From Halospina denitrificans (GTDB lineage: Bacteria; Pseudomonadota; Gammaproteobacteria; Pseudomonadales; Oleiphilaceae): a stretch of 64,000 nucleotides of DNA. The position numbers and the translations under genes were made by a program. The notes under the pieces were generated by a model. It saw only the letters and a program-made list of their open reading frames with translations. It was not told where the DNA came from and made no database searches. The stretch is taken from NCBI RefSeq assembly GCF_004364635.1, contig NZ_SOAX01000003.1, positions 61,442-125,441 on the forward strand, written 5' to 3'. This document shows, piece after piece, positions 45,629 through 52,632 of this stretch. Numbering within the stretch: position 1 is the first letter of the stretch; every line of letters starts with the position of its first letter.

Positions 45629-45661
45629 GGGGGCAGCGCCGGGCGGGAAGGCGCTGCCCCC
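45629..45661. terminator. Strong hairpin between convergent genes
   Basis: Twelve-base-pair stem GGGGGCAGCGCC / GGCGCTGCCCCC with a nine-base loop, between the unknown gene (ends 45617) and the convergent SDR gene (ends 45667). It lacks a long T-run but should stop both units. Confidence 0.65.
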
Positions 45662-45666
45662 GTCTC

Positions 45667-46437
45667 CTAGCGGGCCGTATAGCCCCCATCGATGATCAGT
45701 TCACTGCCGGTCACGAATTTCGATTCGTCCGAAGCAAGGTAGAGCGTCCCATAGGCGATGTCATTGGGCTCGCCCACATGCCCGATCGGATGCAGTCCGT
45801 CCAGATGCTGGCGGAACGCGTCGGCCCCCTCCTCGGAAGCCTCGGCCAGGTCGGCCACCAGGGGTGTCCAGATGAAGCCCGGATGAATGGAATTGACCCT
45901 GATCCGGTCACGCGCGTAGAAGAGCGCATCGTTTTTCGTCATCAGCCGCACCGCCCCCTTGGACGCGTGATAAGGCGGCAGGTCGCCGGCCCCGATGAGA
46001 CCGTAGATGGACGACAGGTTGATGATGCTTCCGCCGCCGGCTGACCGCATCAGGGGAATGGCATGCTTGATGCAATAGAAGACGCCGGTGACGTTCACGT
46101 CCATCACATGCTCCCACTCCTTGCGGGTCACCTCGTGTGTCGGCTTGTTCACACCGGCGATCCCCGCGTTGTTGACCAGCACGTTCAGAGTCCCGAACTT
46201 TCGCGCCACATCCGCAAACACCTCCTCCACCCGCGCCTCATTGGCCGTATCCATATGCCAGTATTCCGCCTCGCCCCCTTCCTCGTGGATCTGGGCCACT
46301 ACGGCCTTACCTTCCTTGTCGTTGACGTCCGTCACCGCCACCTTGGCGCCTTCGTGGGCCAGAAGAAGCGAGCACGCCTTGCCAATGCCCAGTGCACCCC
46401 CGGTGACCAGGGCTATCTTGCCTTCAACCCGTTTCAT
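45667..46437 (-). CDS. Short-chain dehydrogenase/reductase (glucose 1-dehydrogenase/cyclopentanol dehydrogenase-like)
   Basis: Classical SDR of 256 residues: ALVTGGALGIGKA cofactor loop, NNAGIAG, active-site Ser in IINLSSIYG, YHASKGAV catalytic YxxxK, and the usual C-terminus GSELIIDGGYTAR. Substrate unknown; sugar, hydroxy-acyl or alicyclic alcohol are all possible. GGAGAGGG precedes the ATG at 46437. Divergent from pfkB across a region with a TTGAC-N4-CTCAA site; TAAACT lies 32 bp from that site on this gene's side. Confidence 0.85.
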   Translation of the reverse strand: MKRVEGKIALVTGGALGIGKACSLLLAHEGAKVAVTDVNDKEGKAVVAQIHEEGGEAEYWHMDTANEARVEEVFADVARKFGTLNVLVNNAGIAGVNKPTHEVTRKEWEHVMDVNVTGVFYCIKHAIPLMRSAGGGSIINLSSIYGLIGAGDLPPYHASKGAVRLMTKNDALFYARDRIRVNSIHPGFIWTPLVADLAEASEEGADAFRQHLDGLHPIGHVGEPNDIAYGTLYLASDESKFVTGSELIIDGGYTAR

Positions 46438-46505
46438 AGACCCTCTCCTTTTCGGTTCCCTTTAATCATCAATCACGAGTTTATGCCCGGCTTCCCGTGC
46501 CGGAA

Positions 46506-46519
46506 TTGACGCCCCTCAA
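46506..46519. promoter_or_regulatory. Fnr/FixK-type site between the SDR gene and pfkB
   Basis: TTGAC-GCCC-CTCAA, one mismatch from the palindrome. Good -10 hexamers lie on both sides: TATACT (46541-46546) toward pfkB, 31 bp from the centre, and TAAACT toward the SDR gene, 32 bp away. Confidence 0.5.
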
Positions 46520-46582
46520 TAAACAGGCAATGGTCAACGCTATACTGGATCACGACACTTAAGGTTACCGAGGACTTACGTC

Positions 46583-47518
46583 ATCGATATCACCGTTACG
46601 ACCCTCACCATGACGCCATCGCTGGATCTGTTCGGCACAACCGACCACCTGGTCGAGGATGCCAAGACCCGTTGTCGCGAGACCGGCCGTGAACCGGGCG
46701 GAGGCGGTATCAATGTGGCCCGGAACCTGCACTTCCTCGGCAACGGCGTCCAAGCCATATTCCCGGCAGGCGGCAGCACGGGCGATATGATCGAGACGAT
46801 GCTGGGGGACGAGTCGGTTCCCTGCCGGCGCGTTCCCGTCAGTCACCCAACACGCCAGAACCTGGCCCTGACCGAGACAGCCACCGGCCGCATGTTCCAC
46901 CTGGTGTTCCCGGGCGCCGAGCTCAGTGAAGCGGAATGGCACGCGTGCGAATCAGCCATCCGGGATGCCGGAGGCAACACGCGCTACCTGGTCCTCAGCG
47001 GTAGCCTGCCTCCCGGCGTTCCGGAGAATTTCTATGCTCGCCTCGCCGAAGAGGCGGCAGGACGATCCATACGGGTTGTGGTCGATACCTCCGGTCGGCC
47101 GCTGGAACCACTACTCGACTCAGGTGTTTACCTGGCGAAGCTCAATCGCAAGGAGCTGGCCCAGCTGGGCTATTCCGGCGACTGGGGCACTGACAGCCAG
47201 TTGTCGTTCATGGCCGGGCTCGTGGAATCCGGCGTTGCACAACTGTTGGTCGTCACCCAGGGCGCCCAGGGCGCGCTCATGGCGACGGCCAGCGGCGAAA
47301 GACTCCGGGTCACGCCACCAGCCGTTGAAATCGTGAGCCATGTGGGCGCGGGGGACAGCTTCGTGTCAATGATGGTCCACAGCCTCTGCCGTGGCCGCAG
47401 TGAGGCTGAAGCTCTGGCCTGGGGTGTTGCCGGTGCGGCGGCGACTATCAGTACACCCGGAAACCGGATACCTGAAGAGGCCCAGGTGCACGCCCTCTTC
47501 GCCCGCATAAGGCGTTGA
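46583..47518 (+). CDS. pfkB: 6-phosphofructokinase 2 (PfkB, ribokinase family), possible non-AUG start
   Basis: Closely follows E. coli PfkB: TPSLDL, REPGGGGINVARNLHFLG, AIFPAGGSTGDM, FPGAELSEAEW, LSGSLPPGVP, KLNRKEL and the anion-hole motif VGAGDSFVSM. It phosphorylates fructose-6-phosphate. The first beta strand (IDITVTTLT) lies upstream of the first ATG (46610) in an open frame without any ATG, GTG or TTG. A CGAGGA sequence at 46569-46574 points to a start at the ATC codon at 46583; otherwise the strand is lost or the sequence has an error. The stop codon lies inside the palindrome in front of fixL. Confidence 0.85.
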   Translation: MDITVTTLTMTPSLDLFGTTDHLVEDAKTRCRETGREPGGGGINVARNLHFLGNGVQAIFPAGGSTGDMIETMLGDESVPCRRVPVSHPTRQNLALTETATGRMFHLVFPGAELSEAEWHACESAIRDAGGNTRYLVLSGSLPPGVPENFYARLAEEAAGRSIRVVVDTSGRPLEPLLDSGVYLAKLNRKELAQLGYSGDWGTDSQLSFMAGLVESGVAQLLVVTQGAQGALMATASGERLRVTPPAVEIVSHVGAGDSFVSMMVHSLCRGRSEAEALAWGVAGAAATISTPGNRIPEEAQVHALFARIRR

Positions 47519-47528
47519 CGCTTGTCAA
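47515..47528. promoter_or_regulatory. Fnr/FixK-type palindrome at the fixL promoter
   Basis: TTGAC-GCTT-GTCAA, perfect, overlapping the pfkB stop codon. The only good -10 nearby is TATGAT (47539-47544), 18 bp after TTGACG; together they make a sigma-70 promoter whose -35 box is the left arm of the palindrome. A bound regulator would here block rather than activate, suggesting feedback repression of fixL-fixJ. Confidence 0.55.
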
Positions 47529-47579
47529 TGCGGGCCACTATGATGTCGAGAGTCCCTCACCCTACCCGAGACTGTCGCC

Positions 47580-49112
47580 ATGGAAGATCAGGGCCATCCG
47601 GAACCCGAGGAGTACGAAACAGACCTCAACGAGCTGATCAGTGCTTTCCCGATCCTTATGGCCCAGCTTGATACGCGTTACCGGATCCGGTTCGCAAGCG
47701 AAGGCTACCGCAACTGGTTCGGCGTTGAGCCCGATAAACTGGTGGGCCGTCATATCGGCGATGTGATCGGCCACGAAGCGTTCACCACACTCAGGCCCTG
47801 GTTTGACACCGCCCTTGCCGGAACCCAGACCACCTATTATGGGGAAGTGACCTATGCTCACTGCGGCACGCGTTTCATCCATGGCATCTATGTGCCCTAC
47901 TACAGTTTTCACGGCGCGGTCACGGGCGTGCAGGTTGTCGTAAGCGATGTCACGGAACACCGCGCCATCCGGAAACAGCTTGCCGATGAAACCCTGCTCA
48001 ACCAGACCATCATCCAGCACGCCATTGATGGCATCGTCACGATCAACGAGAACGGCATTATCCAGAGCTTCAACCCGGCGGCCGAACGGCTGTTTGGCTA
48101 CAGCGCCTCGGAAGTCATTGGACGCAACGTCAATATCCTGATGCCGGAAATGGAACGACGCCGCCATGGCGACTACGTCCGAAACTACCAGCAGACGCGC
48201 GACCGCCGCATCATTGGCCTGGGGCGGGAAGTCACCGCGCAGCACAGGGATGGCAGCCAGATTGAAATCCGCCTTGCCGTCGCGGAGTTCTACCTGAGAC
48301 AGCAGCAGCACTTCGTGGGTTTTATCCACGATATCACCGAGCGCAAGCGCGCTGAGCAGGAAGCTCGCGAAGCCCTTGAAAACCTGGCGCACGCGGACCG
48401 GATTACCGCCATGGGGGAGCTGGCCTCGGGCCTGGCCCACGAAACCAGCCAGCCACTGACGGCCATCCACGCCACCGCCGAGGCCTGCCGCTCGCTGCTT
48501 GAGGCGGGCAAGCTGGACCCTGACCGGCTCAGTGATGCCATGGAACAGATCACCCTGCAGAGCCGCAGGGCCAGCAACATAATCCAGGAGCTCCGGAGCT
48601 TTGTCCGCAAGGGTCAGCCCGAAGAGGTTTCCCGCCATGATCCGGAATACCTCATCACCAACGTGCTTCCGCTGCTCAACACCGAATTCGAGCGGGCCAA
48701 CATTGCGGTTGAAGTCATCCCGGAAACCCCACTCTGCCATTGCCCGGTCAACCGCATCCAGATCGAACAGGTCCTGGTCAACCTGATCCGAAACGCGATC
48801 GATGCCATGAGCGAGCATGACGGTGAGCGCAGGCTCCGTGTGCGCAGCCGCCTCAGGCCGGAGGACGGACTGTGCGAGATCGACATCGAGGATACCGGTC
48901 CCGGCATTCCACCTGAACACCTGAAACAGCTTTTCAACCCCTTCTTCACGACCAAGACCCAGGGCATGGGTCAGGGGCTGCCAATCTGCAAGTCGATCAT
49001 CGAGCGCCATGGCGGTAAACTCGAGGTGGAGACGCCTGATGAGGGAGGGACGCGCTTCCGGTTCACCCTTCCTCACGAACCCCAATGCAGCGTTGAGGAG
49101 ATGAATGAATGA
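47580..49112 (+). CDS. fixL: FixL-like oxygen sensor histidine kinase (PAS, haem-PAS, kinase)
   Basis: A 510-residue soluble kinase. PAS 1 at about 15-125; PAS 2 at about 140-255 closely matches the haem domain of rhizobial FixL (GRNVNILMPE, then RRRHGDYV and IIGLGREVT). His196 aligns with the proximal haem His and Arg216 with the distal Arg that senses O2. The kinase core follows, with phosphoacceptor His287 (LAHETSQPLTAI), NLIRNAIDAM, EDTGPGIP and GMGQGLPICKSI. It should be active at low oxygen and phosphorylate the overlapping fixJ product. No membrane segments, unlike Sinorhizobium FixL. Confidence 0.9.
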   Translation: MEDQGHPEPEEYETDLNELISAFPILMAQLDTRYRIRFASEGYRNWFGVEPDKLVGRHIGDVIGHEAFTTLRPWFDTALAGTQTTYYGEVTYAHCGTRFIHGIYVPYYSFHGAVTGVQVVVSDVTEHRAIRKQLADETLLNQTIIQHAIDGIVTINENGIIQSFNPAAERLFGYSASEVIGRNVNILMPEMERRRHGDYVRNYQQTRDRRIIGLGREVTAQHRDGSQIEIRLAVAEFYLRQQQHFVGFIHDITERKRAEQEAREALENLAHADRITAMGELASGLAHETSQPLTAIHATAEACRSLLEAGKLDPDRLSDAMEQITLQSRRASNIIQELRSFVRKGQPEEVSRHDPEYLITNVLPLLNTEFERANIAVEVIPETPLCHCPVNRIQIEQVLVNLIRNAIDAMSEHDGERRLRVRSRLRPEDGLCEIDIEDTGPGIPPEHLKQLFNPFFTTKTQGMGQGLPICKSIIERHGGKLEVETPDEGGTRFRFTLPHEPQCSVEEMNE

Positions 49113-49728
49113 GAACGCCACGGTCCTGATCATTGATGATGATCCGGGCATCCGCCAGGCATTGGAGCTACTGATGGCCTCGTCCGGCCTCGCCGCCCGC
49201 ACTTACGAGAGCGGCAGGGATTTCCTGGACGCGGAAAAGCCGGAAGGGGCCGCGTGCGTCCTTCTCGACCTCAGCATGCCGGATATGGACGGCATGGAAG
49301 TCCAGCGGCAATTGCAGGAGCAGGATCCCAGCCTTCCGGTCATCTTCCTCACCGGCCATGGTGACGTGCCGGTCGCTGTCCGGGCGTTGAAGCATGGGGC
49401 GATGGATTTTTTCCAGAAACCGGACTTCGATCACCAGGAATTGCTTCAGACCATCCGCCAGGCGTTGACAGCCCACGAAGCCACACTCAGCACAAGCGCC
49501 GAGCAGCAGAGAATCCGCGACGGGATCGATTCGCTCAGCCGCCGGGAGCTTGAGGTTGCCCGTCTCGCCGCCGCCGGAAAGGCCAATAAGGTGATTGGCA
49601 TCGAGCTCGGCATCAGTGAACGCACCGTGGAGGTTCACCGCGGGCGCGCCATGAAAAAGCTCGGACTCCGGCGGGCAGCGGATCTGGTAAGGGCCGAACC
49701 CACACTCGCGGAAGTGGCATCTGATTGA
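49105..49728 (+). CDS. fixJ: FixJ-like two-component response regulator
   Basis: A 207-residue regulator: receiver domain with Asp12/Asp55 acid pocket (VLIIDDDPG, VLLDLSMPDMDG) and conserved Lys in FFQKPDFD, then a LuxR/NarL helix-turn-helix (LSRRELEVARLAAAGKANKVIGIELGISERTVEVH, in parts). The start overlaps the fixL stop by 8 bp, so the pair is coupled. In rhizobia FixJ activates fixK, a Crp/Fnr gene; a Crp/Fnr gene lies two genes downstream here. Confidence 0.92.
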   Translation: MNENATVLIIDDDPGIRQALELLMASSGLAARTYESGRDFLDAEKPEGAACVLLDLSMPDMDGMEVQRQLQEQDPSLPVIFLTGHGDVPVAVRALKHGAMDFFQKPDFDHQELLQTIRQALTAHEATLSTSAEQQRIRDGIDSLSRRELEVARLAAAGKANKVIGIELGISERTVEVHRGRAMKKLGLRRAADLVRAEPTLAEVASD

Positions 49729-49738
49729 CGCGCGTCAG
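49725..49738. promoter_or_regulatory. Fnr/FixK-type site upstream of the lone receiver gene
   Basis: TTGAC-GCGC-GTCAG, one mismatch, overlapping the end of fixJ. TTTCAT (49761-49766, four of six matches) is centred 32 bp downstream, predicting transcription from about 49773, 29 bp before the receiver gene. Confidence 0.5.
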
Positions 49739-49801
49739 TCGCCCGGGTCGACCAAAGTGTTTTCATGCAATCAAGACACTCAATACCGGACCGCTTGCGA
49801 T

Positions 49802-50203
49802 ATGACAACTCCCCTCGCCTGCTCCCCAATCCACATCGTCGAGGATGATGACGCTGTGCGCCAGGCGCTTGTGTTTCTCATTGAAAGCTGGGGGGGCACG
49901 GTGGTCGCCCATCGCTCCGCGGAGGATTACCTAGCGGCGAATGCATCCCTGTCATCGTCCCAAACCCCTGCCTGCCTGCTGTTGGACCTCCACCTCGGAG
50001 GCCAGAATGGCGCTGAACTGCTCGAACAATTGTACAGGGGTCATTACCCCAGCCCGGTAATCATCCTGACAGCCCATGCCGACGGCGATCTGGCGGAGCG
50101 CGCCCTGCGCGCGGGCGCCCACCAGGTGATTGAAAAACCCTTCCGGAGCAACGATCTGATCACGGCGATTTCGGATATCCTTGAGTCTTCATCGACGCCT
50201 TAA
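49802..50203 (+). CDS. Single-domain response regulator (receiver only)
   Basis: A 133-residue CheY/FixJ-type receiver without an output domain: acidic pocket VEDDDAVRQ, phosphoacceptor Asp62 (LLLDLHLGG), Thr in ILTAHAD and Lys in VIEKPFRS. It may act as a phosphate sink or as a competitor for FixL, a role known for other small proteins in FixLJ systems, but this is inference. It has its own TTGAC-type site upstream, so it may be made only once the circuit is switched on. Confidence 0.82.
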   Translation: MTTPLACSPIHIVEDDDAVRQALVFLIESWGGTVVAHRSAEDYLAANASLSSSQTPACLLLDLHLGGQNGAELLEQLYRGHYPSPVIILTAHADGDLAERALRAGAHQVIEKPFRSNDLITAISDILESSSTP

Positions 50204-50315
50204 CGCCCGTTACGGGGTTCCCCTCATAGGTCAATCAGGGAACATACCTTAGGCTGCCTGAACAGGGTGTTGAAACCGCCAACGCCCGGTTTGGAACCCC
50301 CCAGGGAGAAGAACA

Positions 50316-50996
50316 ATGAATGGATATGCCCAGGCAGAGTCAGGTACCCTCAGCCACTCACTCACCAGCCAGGGCGGGATGAATGCAGCCCGTTCCACCA
50401 ATCGCATCCTCAGGCGCAATGAGCACCTGATCCACGCGGGTGACCAGGTCAGGCATGCGCACGTCGTGGTCAGCGGCGTCCTGAAGAGCTACATCAATTA
50501 CGAGAACGGTGACAGCCAGGTACTCGGCTTCCACATCCCCGGGGACATTATCGGCCATGAGTCACTGATCAACGGGCGGTCCTTCTGCGGCGTGCTCGCA
50601 CTGGATACATCAAGCGTCAGGCGGCTCGAGACCGTTGGTGAGACGACATCCCAGGCGCTGATCGAGAGCATGCACAGTGAGATCCAGCGGCTGACACGCC
50701 AGTTGCACCTGGAGCGGGAATGCTCCACTGCCGCACGCCTCGCCACCTTTCTGATGGACTACTCGGAATCCCAGGCCCAGCGTGGATACTGTCGGTATGA
50801 GTTCATACTGCCCATGGGCAGGCGGGACCTTGCCGGCTATCTCGGCCTGGCAACCGAGACGCTGTCCAGGGTTTTCAGCCGTTTCCGGGATCAGGGCATT
50901 CTGAGGGTCAGCACAAACCACGTGACGATACTCGACCCGGCACGGCTGGAGGCGGCCAGTGGCACGGCCACCGAGGAATCAAGGCTGATCTGCTAG
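50316..50996 (+). CDS. Crp/Fnr-family transcriptional regulator (FixK-like)
   Basis: A 226-residue regulator: cyclic-nucleotide-like beta roll (about 25-120), long dimer helix, and a winged HTH with the recognition helix ATETLSRVFSRF. Glu181, Ser184 and Arg185 form the E..SR set that in FNR and FixK reads TTGA-N6-TCAA half-sites, matching the palindromes in this window. It lacks the N-terminal cysteine cluster of FNR, so it is unlikely to sense O2 by an Fe-S cluster and more likely to be controlled in amount, as FixK is by FixLJ. GGGAG lies before the ATG. It converges on the PilH-like gene with only 4 bp between stops. Confidence 0.88.
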   Translation: MNGYAQAESGTLSHSLTSQGGMNAARSTNRILRRNEHLIHAGDQVRHAHVVVSGVLKSYINYENGDSQVLGFHIPGDIIGHESLINGRSFCGVLALDTSSVRRLETVGETTSQALIESMHSEIQRLTRQLHLERECSTAARLATFLMDYSESQAQRGYCRYEFILPMGRRDLAGYLGLATETLSRVFSRFRDQGILRVSTNHVTILDPARLEAASGTATEESRLIC

Positions 50997-51000
50997 AGCC

Positions 51001-51369
51001 TCAGCCCGCCGGCATGAACTTGCGGATGGCTGACGCCAGTGCTTTCTCGTCAACAGGCTTGACGAGAAACTCGCTGGCACCCTGACGCATGCCCCAGACT
51101 CGATCGGTCTCCTGATCCTTTGTTGTCACCACAATGATCGGAATATCCTTGGTCGCCGCATCCTTGGAAAGCTGGCGCGTGGCCTGGAAGCCATTGATAT
51201 CCGGCATGATGATGTCCATAAGGATCAGATCCGGCTGCTCCTCCCTCGCTTTCTTGACGCCGTCGGCCCCGTTCTCGGCGTCGAGCACCTCGAAACCAAG
51301 ATTCTTCACGACACCTGCCATTTTCTGACGATCCGTCGGGGAGTCGTCGATAATCAATACTCGGCTCAT
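51001..51369 (-). CDS. PilH/CheY-like response regulator
   Basis: A 122-residue receiver: VLIIDDSPTDRQKM, phosphoacceptor in LILMDIIMPDINGF, VVTTKDQETDRVWG and FLVKPVDEKAL. This is the style of PilG/PilH, which act in twitching motility with ChpA, but no other pil or chp genes lie nearby. GGAG six bases before the ATG at 51369 supports this start over an in-frame upstream extension that would run through the promoter. Confidence 0.82.
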   Translation of the reverse strand: MSRVLIIDDSPTDRQKMAGVVKNLGFEVLDAENGADGVKKAREEQPDLILMDIIMPDINGFQATRQLSKDAATKDIPIIVVTTKDQETDRVWGMRQGASEFLVKPVDEKALASAIRKFMPAG

Positions 51370-51497
51370 CTCCTGCTCCATTTCCCGGTTGCACAGTCCT
51401 GCCCAAAAGGCATATCTGCCGCCTATCATACGCGGAAGGCGGGGCCGGATGGTATAGGCTCGACCAAGATGATTGTGATGAACTGTTTCAGGCACAA

Positions 51498-51529
51498 AAA
51501 AACCCCGCGACCGGGGCCGCGGGGTTTTT
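51498..51529. terminator. Rho-independent terminator after the GSMT-like gene
   Basis: Stem CCCCGCG / CGCGGGG with an eight-base loop, flanked by AAAAA before and TTTTT after, so it works on both strands. It lies 18 bp after the methyltransferase stop and upstream of the PilH-like gene. Confidence 0.9.
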
Positions 51530-51546
51530 GATCATTCAGACCTGCA

Positions 51547-52323
51547 TTACGCTTCCGGCGGACGGAACGCAACCTGCTGAATGAAGTCCACCTGGTTCAG
51601 GATGAACGGGCGCTGCATGTCGCCATAGCGCTCAACATTAACGAAGCCTGCGTCTTCAAGCAGGTGCGTCACGTAGTTCTGACGCAGGGGGTACATGTTG
51701 AGTTGGAACGTGCTGCCGTCCTTGAACTTGTAGTGGAACTGTGCGAGACCGCGATGCAGCTGAGCCGGGCCCACATCCACATCGTCGCCGCAGTAGTTGT
51801 ACGCATGCTTGGAGCTGTAGCCCTCGTCCAGCATCGTGTCATAGTTGCGGTGATCGATGATCAGCATGCCGCCCGGGCGCAGGGTCCGGAACATTGCGTG
51901 CAGGGCATCGCGGCGCTGTTCGTGGTCGAACAGGTGGGTAAAGGAGTTGCCGAGGCACACGATCGCATCGTACTTTTCCTTGCCCAGTGTGTCGTCCAGG
52001 GTCAGCCAGTCGGCAACGCGGGAGTCGGCAAAGGTCGCGCCACGCGCCTTGGCGTTCTCACGCGCCTTGATGAGCATGTTCTCTGAGCCGTCTGTGGCTG
52101 TTACGTTGAAGCCCGCCAGGGCGAGGGCCACGCCGTTAACGCCAGTGCCGGTGGCAACGTCGGCGACATCTTTCGCACCGTGGGCCCTCAGCAGCCGTTC
52201 GTAGAATGGTCCATCGCGTTCCAGGCGATCATCCCAGCCGACCAGGTCATCCCAGTATTCGGCAAAACTGGGGGTATACTGCTCGTACTGTTCGCCAGCG
52301 TTCGCATTTTCTACAGCTGTCAT
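51547..52323 (-). CDS. Glycine/sarcosine N-methyltransferase-like SAM enzyme
   Basis: A 258-residue class I methyltransferase: SAM motif VADVATGTGVNGVALALAG, ATDGSENML, VCLGNSFTHLFD, then IDHRNYDTMLDEGYSSKHAYNYCGDDV (in parts) and FKDGSTFQLNMYPLRQNYV. The NYD..LD.GY.S.H.Y.YCG and LNM(F/Y)PLR segments are those of GSMT, which methylates glycine to sarcosine and dimethylglycine in halophile betaine synthesis. No dimethylglycine methyltransferase gene is adjacent. Strong terminator downstream, long untranslated region upstream, which suggests regulated single-gene expression, perhaps by salt. Confidence 0.8.
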   Translation of the reverse strand: MTAVENANAGEQYEQYTPSFAEYWDDLVGWDDRLERDGPFYERLLRAHGAKDVADVATGTGVNGVALALAGFNVTATDGSENMLIKARENAKARGATFADSRVADWLTLDDTLGKEKYDAIVCLGNSFTHLFDHEQRRDALHAMFRTLRPGGMLIIDHRNYDTMLDEGYSSKHAYNYCGDDVDVGPAQLHRGLAQFHYKFKDGSTFQLNMYPLRQNYVTHLLEDAGFVNVERYGDMQRPFILNQVDFIQQVAFRPPEA

Positions 52324-52632
52324 TATCGCACTTCTCCATCTGAATTTGGTCCACAGGATCATCCGCTTGATTAGAGGGAGTCCTGCCGTGGTTTCCGTAT
52401 GCAGTTGTTGCATACCGCTTCCCCATCGGTAGGTGGTTGGCACCACCGCCTGAAGGACCAGGCTGGCCAGCGATGGGAACGGGAACGCCGTACGGTTGGA
52501 GGCCGGCGTCCGACCACGACCGAGACGAACTTTACGATGATTAACGGCGACGGTACAGATTCAGAAACGTAAAAAAGGTACCATTACAGTTTTCGGCTTT
52601 CCCCTATACAGCGATACAGTTAAGGTTGATCA
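52324..52632. promoter_or_regulatory. Divergent control region between the GSMT-like and MocR genes
   Basis: A 309-bp gene-free stretch. It contains an inverted repeat GTATGCA-GTTGT-TGCATAC (52397-52415) on the methyltransferase side. On the MocR side are three direct copies of TACAG (52585, 52607, 52615); MocR proteins often bind direct repeats near their own promoter, so these are candidate operators. CTATACAG near 52604 could overlap a -10. No open frame with protein-like features was seen. Confidence 0.4.

Noticed and set aside
47562..49202. Long open frame of 546 codons on the minus strand opposite fixL
   Set aside because: It mirrors the fixL codons in GC-rich DNA, has no recognisable motif or ribosome site, and fixL itself is unmistakable.
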